A stretch of DNA of 64,000 bases from Belnapia arida (GTDB taxonomy: Bacteria; Pseudomonadota; Alphaproteobacteria; Acetobacterales; Acetobacteraceae), in the NCBI RefSeq assembly GCF_016773205.1, contig NZ_JAETWB010000001.1, positions 310,001 through 374,000 on the forward strand, given 5' to 3'. Positions 1-10,606 of this stretch are shown here, in pieces. Made by a program: the position numbers and the translations under genes. The notes below the pieces were generated by a model. It was not told the origin of the DNA. It saw nothing but the letters and a program-made list of their open reading frames with translations, and did no database searches. Every line of letters begins with the position of its first letter. Within the stretch, counting starts at the first letter, position 1.

Positions 1-356
1 AGGACAACGCCACCAACCAACTTGTCATGCGCACTATCCTCCAGCGCGCCGGGTGCGAGGTCGAGGTGGCGCCGGACGGGGCCGAGGCGGTGGCGGCGGC
101 GCGGCGTGAAGCATTCGACGTGATCCTGATGGACCTGCAGATGCCGGTGATGGACGGGCTGGAGGCGACGCGCCAGATCCGCCGCAGCACCGGGCCGAAC
201 CGGCGGACCAAGATTATCGGGCTGACGGCGGCGGTCGGCCCGGTCTTCGAACGGCAGTGCCGGGATGCCGGGATGGACGAGTATCTCGGCAAGCCGGTCC
301 AGCGGGCGGCGCTGCTGGCCATGCTCGGCTTGATCGAACCGGCACGGCCAGCCTGA
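1..356 (+). CDS. Receiver-domain protein, C-terminal part (probably the end of a hybrid histidine kinase)
   Basis: The reading frame is open from the first base, so the gene begins before the window. The visible part is one CheY-like receiver domain: the alpha-1 segment DNATNQLVMRTIL, the phospho-acceptor Asp in ILMDLQMPVMDG, and the conserved Lys in YLGKPV. The DNATN start and position at the protein end are typical of receiver domains fused behind histidine kinases, but no kinase domain is visible, so that is inference. It would act as a phosphorelay module. The next gene converges from the other strand with only 3 bases between stops. Confidence 0.85.
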   Translation, partial: DNATNQLVMRTILQRAGCEVEVAPDGAEAVAAARREAFDVILMDLQMPVMDGLEATRQIRRSTGPNRRTKIIGLTAAVGPVFERQCRDAGMDEYLGKPVQRAALLAMLGLIEPARPA

Positions 357-359
357 GGC

Positions 360-1112
360 TTACCCGCGGGCGATCCAGGGCATCTTGGACGCGGCAATGG
401 TAACGAACTGGATGTTCGCATCCAGCGGCAGGTTCGCCATCATCAGGATCGTGCTGCCGACATGGGCGACGTCGAAGGTGGGCTCCACCTTCATCTCGCC
501 ACTGGGCTGCTTCACGCCCTTGGCCATGCGGGCGGTCATCGGCGTCGCCGCATTGCCGATGTCGATCTGGCCGCTGACGATGTCGAAGGCGCGGCCGTCG
601 AGCGCCAGCGTCTTGGTGAGGCCGGTGATGGCGTGCTTGGTCGAGGTGTAGGCGACGCTCTCCGGCCGTGGCACATGGGCGCTGATGCTGCCGTTGTTGA
701 CGATGCGGCCGCCCTGCGGGGATTGCTGCTTCATGATGCGGAAGGCGGCCTGGGCGCAGAGGAAGCTGCCGGTCAGGTTCACCTGGACGACGCGGGCCCA
801 GTCCTCATAGGCAAGGTCCTCGATCGGGCCGGCGGGAACGTTGCCGCCGGCATTGTTGAAGAGGAAGTCGAGGCGGCCCCAATCCGCCTTCAGCTTGTCG
901 AACAGGGCGTTGACGGATTGCGGGTCGCCGACATCGGTGGGCACGGGGATGGCGCGCGAGGCGGCGTCGCCGGCGAGGCCCACCGTCTCCTCCAACGCGT
1001 CGCGGCGCCGGCCGGCGAGGGCGACGGTCCAGCCGCCGCCGAGCAGGGCGAGCGCCGCGGCGCGACCGACGCCGGAGCCCGCGCCGGTGACGACGGCATA
1101 TTGGGTGGTCAT
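360..1112 (-). CDS. SDR family oxidoreductase
   Basis: A 250-residue classical short-chain dehydrogenase/reductase. It shows the cofactor motif TGAGSGVG near residue 10, NNAG near residue 88 and the catalytic pair in YTSTK. It would carry out an NAD(P)-dependent alcohol/ketone conversion in the cytoplasm; the substrate cannot be read from sequence. The gene lies 13 nt downstream of the 2-hydroxyacid dehydrogenase gene and 1.1 kb from the enolase-superfamily gene, all on one strand, so a role in the same carbohydrate or hydroxyacid pathway is likely. It appears to be the last gene of that operon. Confidence 0.85.
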   Translation of the reverse strand: MTTQYAVVTGAGSGVGRAAALALLGGGWTVALAGRRRDALEETVGLAGDAASRAIPVPTDVGDPQSVNALFDKLKADWGRLDFLFNNAGGNVPAGPIEDLAYEDWARVVQVNLTGSFLCAQAAFRIMKQQSPQGGRIVNNGSISAHVPRPESVAYTSTKHAITGLTKTLALDGRAFDIVSGQIDIGNAATPMTARMAKGVKQPSGEMKVEPTFDVAHVGSTILMMANLPLDANIQFVTIAASKMPWIARG

Positions 1113-1125
1113 GGCTGTGTCTTTC

Positions 1126-2169
1126 CTAGCTGTTCGGGCCGCGGCCCATGCCGATGGGCTGCCAGCGGCGAAGCTGGGTATTCTGGAGCACGGACGGGTT
1201 GACGCAACTCATCGGCCACTTGCCCTGGAGGACGAGGGCCAGCTCGCTGCCGACGCGGCGCTTGCGGGCCTCGTCGAACCGGGCGCTGGCGCTGGCGACA
1301 TGGGCGGTCAGCGTCACGTTCTCCATGCGTAGCAGCGGGTTGTTGTGCGAGGGCGGCTCCACCTCCAGCACGTCGAGCGCGGCATGGGCGATCCAGCCCT
1401 CCTGCAGCGCCTTGATCAGCGCCTCCTCCTGCACGGTCGGGCCGCGGCCGGTATTGATGAAGACCGCGGAGGGCTTCATCAGGCGGAAATGCTGCTCCTT
1501 CAGCATGTGATGCACCTCGGGCCGCGCCGGGGCGTGCATGCTGACGAAGTCGGATTGCGAGAGCACTTCGGTGAGCGTCGCCGGCTGCACGCCGTATTCG
1601 GAGATCTGCATCTCCTCGACGAAGGGATCATAGGCCATCATCCGCAGGCCGAAGGGCGCGGCGCGACGGGCGACGGCGCGGGCGACGCGGCCGAAGGAGA
1701 TGAAGCCGAGGGTCTGGCCCATCAGGCGGGGAATCTTCAGAAGCGCCGGGCGGCCTTCCTTCCAGCGGCCGTCGCGCACCATCTCGTCCTGCTCGATCAG
1801 GCGGCGGAAGCCGGCCAGCAGCAGGGTCATCGCATGGTCGGCAACCTCCTCGATGAAGGTGTCCGGGATGTTGGTGACTGGAATGCCGCGCGCGGTCGCC
1901 GCCTTCACGTCGACGCTGTCGACGCCGACGCTGCCGAGGGTGATGACCTTGCAGCTTTGCAGTGCGTCGATGATCTCCTTGGTGATGGGGATGCCCTTGG
2001 CGTAGATGGCATCGGCATCCTTGGCGGCGGCAATGAAGCCGGCGGTGTCGGTCGGGGCTTCGACGATCTCGGCGTCGAGCCCGTCCAGCGCCTCGCTCTC
2101 CAGCGCGTAGCCGCCGCCGGCGACGGTGAAGCTGGCGCCGGCCGGCGTGACGATTCGGTATTTGGCCAT
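1126..2169 (-). CDS. D-isomer-specific 2-hydroxyacid dehydrogenase
   Basis: A 347-residue enzyme of the phosphoglycerate dehydrogenase/glyoxylate reductase family, catalysing NAD(P)-linked interconversion of 2-hydroxy and 2-oxo acids. The Rossmann segment reads [10 protein letters not shown], where the usual GxGxxG is altered at its first glycine. The catalytic Arg lies in INTGRG, the Glu in LEVEPP and the His in LTAHVAS. A clear ribosome binding site (gaggga) precedes the ATG. The gene sits between an enolase-superfamily gene (13-nt gap) and an SDR gene, suggesting one operon for sugar-acid oxidation. The substrate is unknown. Confidence 0.87.
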   Translation of the reverse strand: MAKYRIVTPAGASFTVAGGGYALESEALDGLDAEIVEAPTDTAGFIAAAKDADAIYAKGIPITKEIIDALQSCKVITLGSVGVDSVDVKAATARGIPVTNIPDTFIEEVADHAMTLLLAGFRRLIEQDEMVRDGRWKEGRPALLKIPRLMGQTLGFISFGRVARAVARRAAPFGLRMMAYDPFVEEMQISEYGVQPATLTEVLSQSDFVSMHAPARPEVHHMLKEQHFRLMKPSAVFINTGRGPTVQEEALIKALQEGWIAHAALDVLEVEPPSHNNPLLRMENVTLTAHVASASARFDEARKRRVGSELALVLQGKWPMSCVNPSVLQNTQLRRWQPIGMGRGPNS

Positions 2170-2182
2170 GGGTACGTCCCTC

Positions 2183-3355
2183 TTACTTCGGCGGCCGCGC
2201 GCGGATGGCGGCCTCGTTCACCTCGACGCCCCAGCCGGGGCCGGTCGGCATCACCAGCTCGCCATTCTCGATCACCGGCGGCGGCGTGAATTCGTCGCGC
2301 CAGGAGACGCTGTCGATGTCAATCTCCATGACGCGGAGATTGGGGATGCAGGCGCTGAAGGTGGCGCTGATCATGCTGCACAGGTTGCCGTAGAAGTTGT
2401 GCGGTGCGCAGTTGACCTCATAGACGTCGCACATGGCGGCGATCTTCATCGATTCCGCGAGGCCGTTCCATATGACGTCGACGATGCCGACATCCATGGC
2501 GTAGTGCTCGAGGAAGGGCCGGAATTCACGGCGACCGTGCAGCGTTTCACAGGAGGCGATGGGGCAGGGGGCCATGCGCTTGATCGTCGCCAGTGCCGCC
2601 GCGTCATGGCTGTCGATCTCAAGCCAGGTCAGGTCGAATTCGGCGACGGCCTCGGCAACGCGCTGGAAGCCCTCGGTGCGGAAGTGGAAATTGGTGTCGA
2701 GATGGATGTCCATCTCCGGACCCACGGCATCTCGGATCGTGCGAAGATGGTGTCTTAGCTGGGCCAGCGTCCGATTGTCCCAGTTCAGCTCCGGCCAGCC
2801 GGCATGGCGCCCGAAACCGGGGGAGTACTGGTAGAGCAGCCCGTCCGCGCCGGGGATGAGGATGTTGGTCTTGAGGCCGCGGAAGCCCATCGCCGTCACC
2901 TCGGCGGCGTGGCGGGCGACTTCCTCGTAGTCGGACAGCGGCGGCACGCCCATGTGCTTGGCGTTGCGCACGCGGTAGCTGCCGAAATGCGACCAATAGA
3001 CGGGGATGCGCTCGCGGATCGGGCCGCCGAACAGGGCGGCGACGGAGATGCCGCGGGCGCGGGCGGCGATGTCGAGCAACGCATTCTCGATCGCGGCGAT
3101 GGCCTGCTGGTTCAGTCCGCCCCGGGACTGGCGGGTCATGACATGCAACCAGGCCGTCACCTCCTCCCAGCGGGTCGGGTCGCGGCCGATGACAAGAGGC
3201 GAGAGGCCCTCGATGACGGCGGAGAGGCCGGTGCTGCCAAAGCTCTCATTGTATTCGGACCAGCCGGTGAGGCCGTCATCCGTCGTGACCTTGAGGAAGG
3301 AGAACAGCCGCCAGCCGGCATCCGCGCGCAGCGTCTCGATCCGGGCGATCTTCAT
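2183..3355 (-). CDS. Mandelate racemase/muconate lactonizing (enolase superfamily) enzyme
   Basis: A 390-residue enolase-superfamily protein, probably an acid-sugar dehydratase or racemase. Magnesium ligands are recognisable in the barrel: Asp in IHLDTN, Glu in TWLEID and Glu in ASCETLHG. A catalytic Lys candidate is in GLKTN and a His candidate in CAPHNFYG. I chose the internal ATG at 3355 because ggagg lies just upstream and the protein then begins MKIARIETL, a usual start for this family; the frame is open 60 bases further. Its neighbours are a 2-hydroxyacid dehydrogenase and a sugar ABC importer, which suggests uptake and dehydration of a sugar acid. Exact substrate not determinable. Confidence 0.85.
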   Translation of the reverse strand: MKIARIETLRADAGWRLFSFLKVTTDDGLTGWSEYNESFGSTGLSAVIEGLSPLVIGRDPTRWEEVTAWLHVMTRQSRGGLNQQAIAAIENALLDIAARARGISVAALFGGPIRERIPVYWSHFGSYRVRNAKHMGVPPLSDYEEVARHAAEVTAMGFRGLKTNILIPGADGLLYQYSPGFGRHAGWPELNWDNRTLAQLRHHLRTIRDAVGPEMDIHLDTNFHFRTEGFQRVAEAVAEFDLTWLEIDSHDAAALATIKRMAPCPIASCETLHGRREFRPFLEHYAMDVGIVDVIWNGLAESMKIAAMCDVYEVNCAPHNFYGNLCSMISATFSACIPNLRVMEIDIDSVSWRDEFTPPPVIENGELVMPTGPGWGVEVNEAAIRARPPK

Positions 3356-3459
3356 CGCATCCTCCGCTTCCTCACCCCTGGCGCCAAGCGAAGCATGGCC
3401 GCGGCGGCTCCACAAGACGCCGGGGCGGGGTTAGCCTGCCTTCATTGAGGGAGGATGCG

Positions 3460-4221
3460 ATGGGCAAGCTGAGTGGCAAGATCGCCTGGGTGACCGGAGC
3501 CGGCAGCGGCATCGGTGAGGCTGTGGCGGAGCGTTTCGCCGCCGAAGGCGCCGTGACGATCCTGACCGGACGCCGGGCGGAGAAGCTGGAGGCGGTGGCC
3601 GGGCGCATCCGCGCTGCCGGCGGCACGGCGCATGTGCGGCCGGCCGACCTGATGAAGGCGGCGGAGGTGCAGAAGGTCGCCGATGGCATTGGGCAGGAAT
3701 TCGGGCGGCTCGACCTGCTGGTGAGCAATGCCGGACTTAATGTGGTGGAACGGAGCTGGAGCAAGCTGATGCCCGAGGGAATCGACGAGCTGATCCAGGG
3801 TAACCTCTCCTCCGCCTTCTACGTGGCGCGAGCGGTGCTGCCAGTGATGCGCCAGCAGGGCGGCGGGGTAATGATCCATACCGCTTCCATGGCCGGCCGG
3901 CATGTCGGCGTGATGAGCGGCGGCGGCTACTCGGCGGCGAAGCACGGCGTCGTCGCCATGAGCCACAGCATCAATATGGAGGAATGCGTCAACGGCATCC
4001 GCTCCACCGCCTTCTGCCCTGGCGAAGTGAACACCGAGATCCTGAAGAAGCGGCCGAACCCGCTGAGCCAGGAGGAGCTGAACCAGATGCTGCAGCCCGC
4101 CGATTGCGCCGAGTTGCTGCTCACCGTGGCGACGCTGCCGCCGCATGTGACGATGAACGAGGTCTGGCTCACCCCGACCCATAACCGCGGCTATGTCGCG
4201 GCGCTGGGTCGGAAGCTGTAG
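3460..4221 (+). CDS. SDR family oxidoreductase
   Basis: A 253-residue short-chain dehydrogenase with TGAGSGIG near residue 12, a SNAG variant of the NNAG motif, and the YSAAK catalytic pair. The ATG at 3460 is preceded by gagggagga; a TTG 15 bases upstream is a less likely start. It is the only plus-strand gene inside a long minus-strand catabolic block. It is divergent from the enolase-superfamily gene (104-nt gap) and convergent with an ABC permease (4 nt between stops). It probably acts in the same pathway but must be transcribed separately. Confidence 0.85.
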   Translation: MGKLSGKIAWVTGAGSGIGEAVAERFAAEGAVTILTGRRAEKLEAVAGRIRAAGGTAHVRPADLMKAAEVQKVADGIGQEFGRLDLLVSNAGLNVVERSWSKLMPEGIDELIQGNLSSAFYVARAVLPVMRQQGGGVMIHTASMAGRHVGVMSGGGYSAAKHGVVAMSHSINMEECVNGIRSTAFCPGEVNTEILKKRPNPLSQEELNQMLQPADCAELLLTVATLPPHVTMNEVWLTPTHNRGYVAALGRKL

Positions 4222-4225
4222 CCGG

Positions 4226-5134
4226 CTACTCCTTCACCGCACCGGTGAGGGAGGAAACGTAGTAGTCGACAAAGAAGGAATAGAAGATGGCGACGGGCAG
4301 CGAGCCGAGCAGGCTGCCCGCCATCAGCGCGCCCCACTGATAGACATCGCCGGAGACCAGTTCGGTGAGGATCGCCACCGGGACGGTCTTGTTCTCGCTG
4401 CTCTGGATGAAGGCGAGAGCATAGATGAACTCGTTCCAGGACAGCGTGAAGCTGAAGATGCCGGCCGAGATCAGCCCCGGCACGGCGAGGGGCAGGGTGA
4501 TCTGGCGCAGGATCTGCAAGCGCGTCGCGCCGTCGATCAGGGCGCATTCCTCGAGCTCGTAGGGGATCGACTTGAAGTAACCGATCAGCAGCCAGGTGCA
4601 GAAGGGCACGAGGAAGGTCGGGTAGGTGAGGATCAGCGCCAGCGGGCTGTCGAAGAGCCCCAGGCGGAAGACCATCGTCGCCAGCGGGATGAAGAGGATG
4701 GAAGGCGGCACGAGATAGGCGAGGTAGATCGCCAGCCCGACATACTGGCTGCCCTTGAAGCGCAGCCGCTGGATCGCATAAGCCGCGAGCGTCGAGGCGA
4801 AGAGCGAGAGAAAGGTGGCGCAGACCGCCACCGTCATCGTCGTCACCAGCCAGTGCGGATAGGCCGTGTTGAACAACAGGTGCTTGATGTGATCGAGCGT
4901 CGGCGAGCCGATCCAGAAGGGGTTGTAGGTCTTGTAGTCGAAGAGCTCGGCATTCGGTTTGAAGGCCGTCACCGTCATCCAGTAGAAGGGAAAGAGCAGG
5001 ATGAGGAGGAAGCAGGCAAGCGGCAGGTAGATCGTCACCATCCGCCGCGCCTTGTTGTCCCAGGCCATGGCCTCGGGCTGGGCGGTGGCGGTGTTGCTCT
5101 GCGGGGCCTCGGGCAGTACGGCGGCGTCAGTCAT
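4226..5134 (-). CDS. Sugar ABC transporter permease, MalG/UgpE type
   Basis: A 302-residue inner-membrane permease of the binding-protein-dependent sugar importers. Multiple hydrophobic segments are visible, and the EAA loop that docks to the ATPase reads EECALIDGATRLQILRQ around residue 200. Its start overlaps the stop of the other permease by 8 bases, so the two are translationally coupled. Together with the binding protein and the ATPase upstream it forms a complete MalFGK-type importer. It is the last importer gene in the operon. Confidence 0.9.
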   Translation of the reverse strand: MTDAAVLPEAPQSNTATAQPEAMAWDNKARRMVTIYLPLACFLLILLFPFYWMTVTAFKPNAELFDYKTYNPFWIGSPTLDHIKHLLFNTAYPHWLVTTMTVAVCATFLSLFASTLAAYAIQRLRFKGSQYVGLAIYLAYLVPPSILFIPLATMVFRLGLFDSPLALILTYPTFLVPFCTWLLIGYFKSIPYELEECALIDGATRLQILRQITLPLAVPGLISAGIFSFTLSWNEFIYALAFIQSSENKTVPVAILTELVSGDVYQWGALMAGSLLGSLPVAIFYSFFVDYYVSSLTGAVKE

Positions 5135-6083
5135 TGCCTTCTCCTTGCTGCCACTTGCGCCGGGCCAGGCCGAAATAGCTGAAGAGCGTTGCGAAGACGA
5201 GGAAGGGGATCATCGAGACGGCGATCGCCGCACCTTCGCCGAGCTGCCCGCCGGGGATGCCGCGCTGGAAGGCGAGCGTCGCAAGCAGATGCGTCGAGTT
5301 CACCGGGCCACCGCGGGTGATGGCATAGACGAGCTGGAAGTCGGTGAAGGTGAAGATGATGCTGAAGGTCATCACGATCGCCAGGATCGGCATCAACATC
5401 GGGAAGGTGATGTAGCGGAAGCGCTGCCATCCGGTGGAACCGTCGAGCAGCGCCGCCTCGTAGAGCGAGGGCGAAATGGTCTGCAGCCCGGCCAGCAGCG
5501 AGATGGCGACGAAGGGAATGCCGCGCCAGATATTCGCCGCGATCAGCGAGAAGCGCGCCGGCCAGGCGCTGCCGAGGAAGTCGATGTAGTTGTCGAGAAT
5601 GCCGAGCTTGTCGACCAGCAGGAAGGAGATGATCGAGAATTGCGGGTCGTAGATCCACCAGAAGGCAATGGCGGAGAGCACCGTCGGCACGATCCAGGGC
5701 AGCAGGATGATGGCCCGCAGCAGCGACTTGAAGGGCAGGTGGTTGTTCAGCAGCAGCGCCAGCCAAAGGCCGAGGGCGAATTTCCCGATGGTCGCGATGC
5801 CTGTGTAGAAGACGCTGTAGAAGACGGCGTTCCACCACAAAGGATCTTCCAGTAGATACTGGAAATTCTCGATTCCGACCCAGTAGCCGCTGCGGCCGAT
5901 CGTGGTGTCGGTGAAGGCGAGCCAGATGCCGAGGCCCAAGGGATAGGTGAGGAAGACCAGCAGCAGCCCCGCCGCCGGCAGCAGGCAGGCGAAGGCGAGG
6001 AAGGGCTTCCAGTCGAACAGCCGGACCAGCCAGTTGGCTTGCTGCTGCGGCTTGGTCCAGGCCGGTGCGGTAGTGGCGGACAT
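5127..6083 (-). CDS. Sugar ABC transporter permease, MalF/UgpA type
   Basis: A 318-residue inner-membrane permease, partner of the MalG-type permease. It has a hydrophobic first segment (FLAFACLLPAAG), further membrane segments and the EAA loop in the form EAALLDGSTGWQRFRYI. The frame runs upstream to 6221, but that stretch is Arg/Pro-rich and unlike the family; the ATG at 6083 gives the usual length. It lies 50 nt downstream of the binding-protein gene and overlaps the next permease by 8 nt. Confidence 0.9.
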   Translation of the reverse strand: MSATTAPAWTKPQQQANWLVRLFDWKPFLAFACLLPAAGLLLVFLTYPLGLGIWLAFTDTTIGRSGYWVGIENFQYLLEDPLWWNAVFYSVFYTGIATIGKFALGLWLALLLNNHLPFKSLLRAIILLPWIVPTVLSAIAFWWIYDPQFSIISFLLVDKLGILDNYIDFLGSAWPARFSLIAANIWRGIPFVAISLLAGLQTISPSLYEAALLDGSTGWQRFRYITFPMLMPILAIVMTFSIIFTFTDFQLVYAITRGGPVNSTHLLATLAFQRGIPGGQLGEGAAIAVSMIPFLVFATLFSYFGLARRKWQQGEGND

Positions 6084-6133
6084 GCGTGGCTCCCCGGTCG
6101 GGGGCGGCGCCGGGATGGCGCCGCCCGCGCGGC

Positions 6134-7462
6134 TCAGCGGCGGAAGTAGCGGCGGGCGCGGCGCTCGGCCTCGCGCGCGGCGGCCTCGGGCGTCGACTGG
6201 CCGGAGGCGACGGCGGCGCACATCTGCACCATGACGTAGTCGGCCGTCGCGGCGCCCGTCGCCTCGGAGAGCGGGCCCTTGTAGCCGTTGTAGAAGGTGC
6301 TGCGCATGGTGTTCCTGAACAGCGCCACCTTCGGGTCGCTGGTCCAGACCGCGCTGGCGTCGTAATTCGCCAGCGGATGCGCCCAGTAGCCGAGGTTCGC
6401 GTTCAGCCAGGGATCGTACTGCTCCCGCTCCAGCATGAATTGCAGGAAGGCCTTGGAGGCATTCGGGTAGCGGCTGTGCTTGAACAGCATGGCGTTCAGC
6501 GTCAACCCCGCCATGGGCGAGGCGCTCAGGACGCCCTTCGGCAGTTCCTGATGTTCGGTGTCCTGAGCGATGGGTGCCGTCGCCGGGTCGTTCTTGATGC
6601 TGAAATAGAGCGAGACGCCGTTAGACGTCATCCAGCATTCGCTCGCCGCATAGGCGCGGTTGTTGCTGATGTCGCCCCAGGACAGCGTGCCCGGCACGAA
6701 GGTCGGGTACAGCTCCTTCAGGTAATTGAGGGCGTTGAGCGTCTCCTTGCTGTTGATCGCGACCTTGCCCTCCTCGTCGACGAGGAAACCGCCATGCGAC
6801 CAGATCAGCCAATTGGCGAAGCCGTTGCCGTCGCCGACCGCGTTGCCGAGGGCAAAGCCAGCGGGCTTTCCGGCAGCCTTGAGCTTCTTGCAGAGGTCGA
6901 GATAGGCGGCATGGTCGTCCGGGATGCGGTCGAAGCCAGCCGCGGTCACCGCCGATTTGCGGTACACCGTCGGGCCGGCCGTCGCGCCGAAGGGAAGGCC
7001 GATCCAGTTGTTGGTGCCGTGCTTCTTGCCGTAGCGCTCGGCCAGTGCCAGCCAGCCGCCATAGCGCTTGCCGAGATAGTCGGCGACGTCGGTCAGCTCC
7101 ACCAACTTGTCCTGGTAGATATGCGGCGCGTCGCCGAAGCCGATGATCATGTCCGGCCCGGCGCCGGTATTGGCCGTCACCGCCGTCTGCTGGGTGATAT
7201 CCTCCCAACCGACGAAGTCGACGCGGACCTGCACGCCGGTCTTTTGCGTGAACTTTGCAGCATTGGCGCGGAACACCTCCTCATCCGGCTGGACGAAGCG
7301 GACGGGGCGCAGCATTCGAAGCGTGGCGCCGCTCTCGATCTGCAGCCGTGGCTCTGGCATGTCGGCGGCCTGGATCGGCGTCTGGGCGGAGGCGCGGAAG
7401 GCGGAGAGCGCGGCGGCGGAGAGGCCGAGCTTGAGCGCGGCGCGCCGGTTGATGATGTGCAT
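6134..7462 (-). CDS. Extracellular solute-binding protein of a sugar ABC importer
   Basis: A 442-residue family 1 solute-binding protein. The N-terminus carries a twin-arginine-like signal (NRRAALKLGLSAAALSAF, cleavage probably after RASA), so export may use the Tat route. The body has the mixed alpha/beta character of MalE/UgpB proteins. It would bind a sugar or sugar derivative in the periplasm and deliver it to the two permeases encoded downstream. The ligand cannot be inferred; the neighbouring enolase-superfamily and hydroxyacid genes hint at an acid sugar or polyol. Confidence 0.9.
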   Translation of the reverse strand: MHIINRRAALKLGLSAAALSAFRASAQTPIQAADMPEPRLQIESGATLRMLRPVRFVQPDEEVFRANAAKFTQKTGVQVRVDFVGWEDITQQTAVTANTGAGPDMIIGFGDAPHIYQDKLVELTDVADYLGKRYGGWLALAERYGKKHGTNNWIGLPFGATAGPTVYRKSAVTAAGFDRIPDDHAAYLDLCKKLKAAGKPAGFALGNAVGDGNGFANWLIWSHGGFLVDEEGKVAINSKETLNALNYLKELYPTFVPGTLSWGDISNNRAYAASECWMTSNGVSLYFSIKNDPATAPIAQDTEHQELPKGVLSASPMAGLTLNAMLFKHSRYPNASKAFLQFMLEREQYDPWLNANLGYWAHPLANYDASAVWTSDPKVALFRNTMRSTFYNGYKGPLSEATGAATADYVMVQMCAAVASGQSTPEAAAREAERRARRYFRR

Positions 7463-7491
7463 TCCCTGTCGTTTCCCCTTGGTCTTGTTGA

Positions 7492-8541
<1,050 letters not shown>

Positions 8542-8576
8542 TGGTCCTCCCTGGTGGACGCAGCGGTTCTTCTGGT

Positions 8577-10208
8577 TCAGGCGAAGCGGGAGACCTGCGT
8601 CTCCTTCGAGGTGATGAATTCGAGCAGCACGGGGATGCCGTGCCGCGTCTTCTCGATGCCGCGCCGGATGGCGGGGATGATCTCGGCAGGGTCCGTTACC
8701 CGCTCGCCATGGCCGCCGAAGGCGCGGGCCATGGCGGCATAGTCGCCGGAGATGTCGGTGCTGCGGTACTTCTCCGTGCTGACGGGCATGACCTTCAGCT
8801 CGATCGCCATGGAGAAGTTGTTGAGCAGGACCGACATGATCGGGATGCGCTCGCGCACGCAGGTCTCGAAATCCATGCCCGTGAAGCCGATGGCGGCATC
8901 GCCCCAGACATTGATGCAGAGCTTCTCGGGCGCGGCGAGCTTCGCACCCATCGCCAGGCCGAGACCGTAGCCGAGCTGCGTCGTCTTGCCCCAGCCGAGA
9001 TAGGAGAGGGGCGTGGTCGACTTCCAGAAGGGTGAGAGCTGGTCGCGTGGGCTGCCGGCGTCATGGGTGATGATGGTGTTGTCGCGGTCCACCGTGTGCT
9101 GGAGGTCCCAGAGGACGCGGTAGGGGTTCAGCGGCGCGTCCTTGTGCGTGAGCTTCGGCATCCATTCGGCCAGCCATGGCTCGCGGATGGACTGGATCTC
9201 GGCGGCGACGGGCGCCGGGTCGCGCCGTGAGGAGACCAAGCCGGAGAGCTCGGCGAGCAGAGCGTCGAGCGTCAGCGCGGCATCGCCGATGAGGCCGATC
9301 TCGGCACGCACATCCTTGTTGAGGTGCATCGGGTCGAGCGTCGCGTGGATGATGCGCGGGCCCTTCGGCATGCGGACGCCGAAATTGGTCTCGGTGAAGG
9401 AGCAGCCGATGCCGAGGATCACATCCGCCGCATCGAGGAAGTGCCGTACCGGCTTCGGCATGGCAAGGCCGCCCGAGCCGAGGCTCAGCGGGTGGTCCTC
9501 GTTGAAGGAGGACTTGCCGCCGAGGCTGGTCGTCACCGGCGCGGCCAGCAACTCGGCGAGGGCCTTGAGCTGCGGCCAGGCCTGGGCCCAGTGGACGCCG
9601 GTCCCGGCATAGATCACCGGGCGCTTCGCATCGGCCAGCAAGCGCGCGGCGCGCTTCACATCGGCTGGGTCAGGCCCGTAGCGCGTCGCCATCACCGGCT
9701 GGTAGTCGAGCGGCTCCGGCACCTCCTCGTTCCACATGTCGGTCGGGATCTCGACCAGCACGGGGCCGCCGCGCCCGTTGCGAAGCTGGGTGAAGGCACG
9801 GCGGAGGATGTTCGGCACCTCGGCGGCGAGGGTGATCGGCTCGGCGCTCTTGGTGATGCCGCGCATCGCCGCGGTCGAGTTGAAATTCGGGTCGACATGC
9901 GCGATGCGGCGCGGATAGCCCATCGGCAGGACGAGGATCGGGACGCTCTCGCCATAGGCCTGGGCGACGCCGCCATAGGCATTCTCGCTGCCCGGCCCAT
10001 GCTGCATGCAGAAGGCGCCGAGCTTGCGGCCGGAGGTGACGCGGGAGATGGCATCGGCCATGTGCAGGCCGATGCGCTCCTGCCGGACCATCACCGGGCG
10101 GATGTCGCGCGCCGCCGCGTGCTCGATGAGATGGTTCACCGGATAGCCGGTGAGGATCTCGATCCCCTCGCGCTTCATGATCTCTGCGATCGCGTCGCCG
10201 AGCTTCAT
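8577..10208 (-). CDS. Thiamine diphosphate-dependent enzyme (acetolactate synthase-like)
   Basis: A 543-residue ThDP enzyme with N-terminal Pyr domain, central domain and C-terminal PP domain. The Glu that activates the cofactor lies in RQERIGLHMADAI. The cofactor-binding motif is GDAAIGF...LNN, a GDA variant of the usual GDG. ggagg precedes the ATG. Such enzymes cleave or form bonds next to a 2-oxo group; membership of the acetolactate synthase family is clear but biosynthetic ilvB is unlikely, because no regulatory subunit is adjacent and the gene heads a sugar-import operon. A catabolic oxoacid decarboxylase or lyase role is inference. Confidence 0.87.
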   Translation of the reverse strand: MKLGDAIAEIMKREGIEILTGYPVNHLIEHAAARDIRPVMVRQERIGLHMADAISRVTSGRKLGAFCMQHGPGSENAYGGVAQAYGESVPILVLPMGYPRRIAHVDPNFNSTAAMRGITKSAEPITLAAEVPNILRRAFTQLRNGRGGPVLVEIPTDMWNEEVPEPLDYQPVMATRYGPDPADVKRAARLLADAKRPVIYAGTGVHWAQAWPQLKALAELLAAPVTTSLGGKSSFNEDHPLSLGSGGLAMPKPVRHFLDAADVILGIGCSFTETNFGVRMPKGPRIIHATLDPMHLNKDVRAEIGLIGDAALTLDALLAELSGLVSSRRDPAPVAAEIQSIREPWLAEWMPKLTHKDAPLNPYRVLWDLQHTVDRDNTIITHDAGSPRDQLSPFWKSTTPLSYLGWGKTTQLGYGLGLAMGAKLAAPEKLCINVWGDAAIGFTGMDFETCVRERIPIMSVLLNNFSMAIELKVMPVSTEKYRSTDISGDYAAMARAFGGHGERVTDPAEIIPAIRRGIEKTRHGIPVLLEFITSKETQVSRFA

Positions 10209-10411
10209 TGGGTCATCCTCCCCCGATATGAGCCACCCGGCCCTTATCGCGGCGCCGGCATCCGGCCCCGCATTCGTTTCCTTGGAGGTGAGCCTAACCC
10301 CCGGCGGGCCGGATGCGCAACCGGCCCTCCCGGGCCGCGCGGGGGTGGTTTCCGCATCCGGGAATCACGTCATACTCGGCGGCGGTCACATCCAGTCGAG
10401 GGGAAGAGGGC

Positions 10412-10606
10412 ATGCCACAGCCGATGACCGAGGCCGAGCTGGAGGCGATGCTCGCCCGTGCCGGGATTCCGCTCAGCCCGGCGCAGCGGGCGGGCCTGCT
10501 GCCGGCGCTGCCGGCGCTGGCGGCGATGCAGGCGCTGATCCGCACGCCGCCGCCCGAGGCGGAGGCGGAGCCGGCGACCACTTTCTCGGCGGAGGCGGGT
10601 CGATGA
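10412..10606 (+). CDS. Small AtzG/GatC-like amidase partner protein
   Basis: A 64-residue acidic, Ala/Pro-rich protein beginning MPQPMTEAELEAML, with a short central helix and a disordered tail. Length, composition and position directly before an amidase gene match the DUF4089/AtzG group, whose founding member is a small GatC-like partner of the amidase AtzE. ggggaagagg lies just before the ATG. Its stop overlaps the amidase start as ATGA, giving tight translational coupling. The function as stabilising partner is inferred from position and family resemblance; a direct homology test was not possible. Confidence 0.65.
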   Translation: MPQPMTEAELEAMLARAGIPLSPAQRAGLLPALPALAAMQALIRTPPPEAEAEPATTFSAEAGR

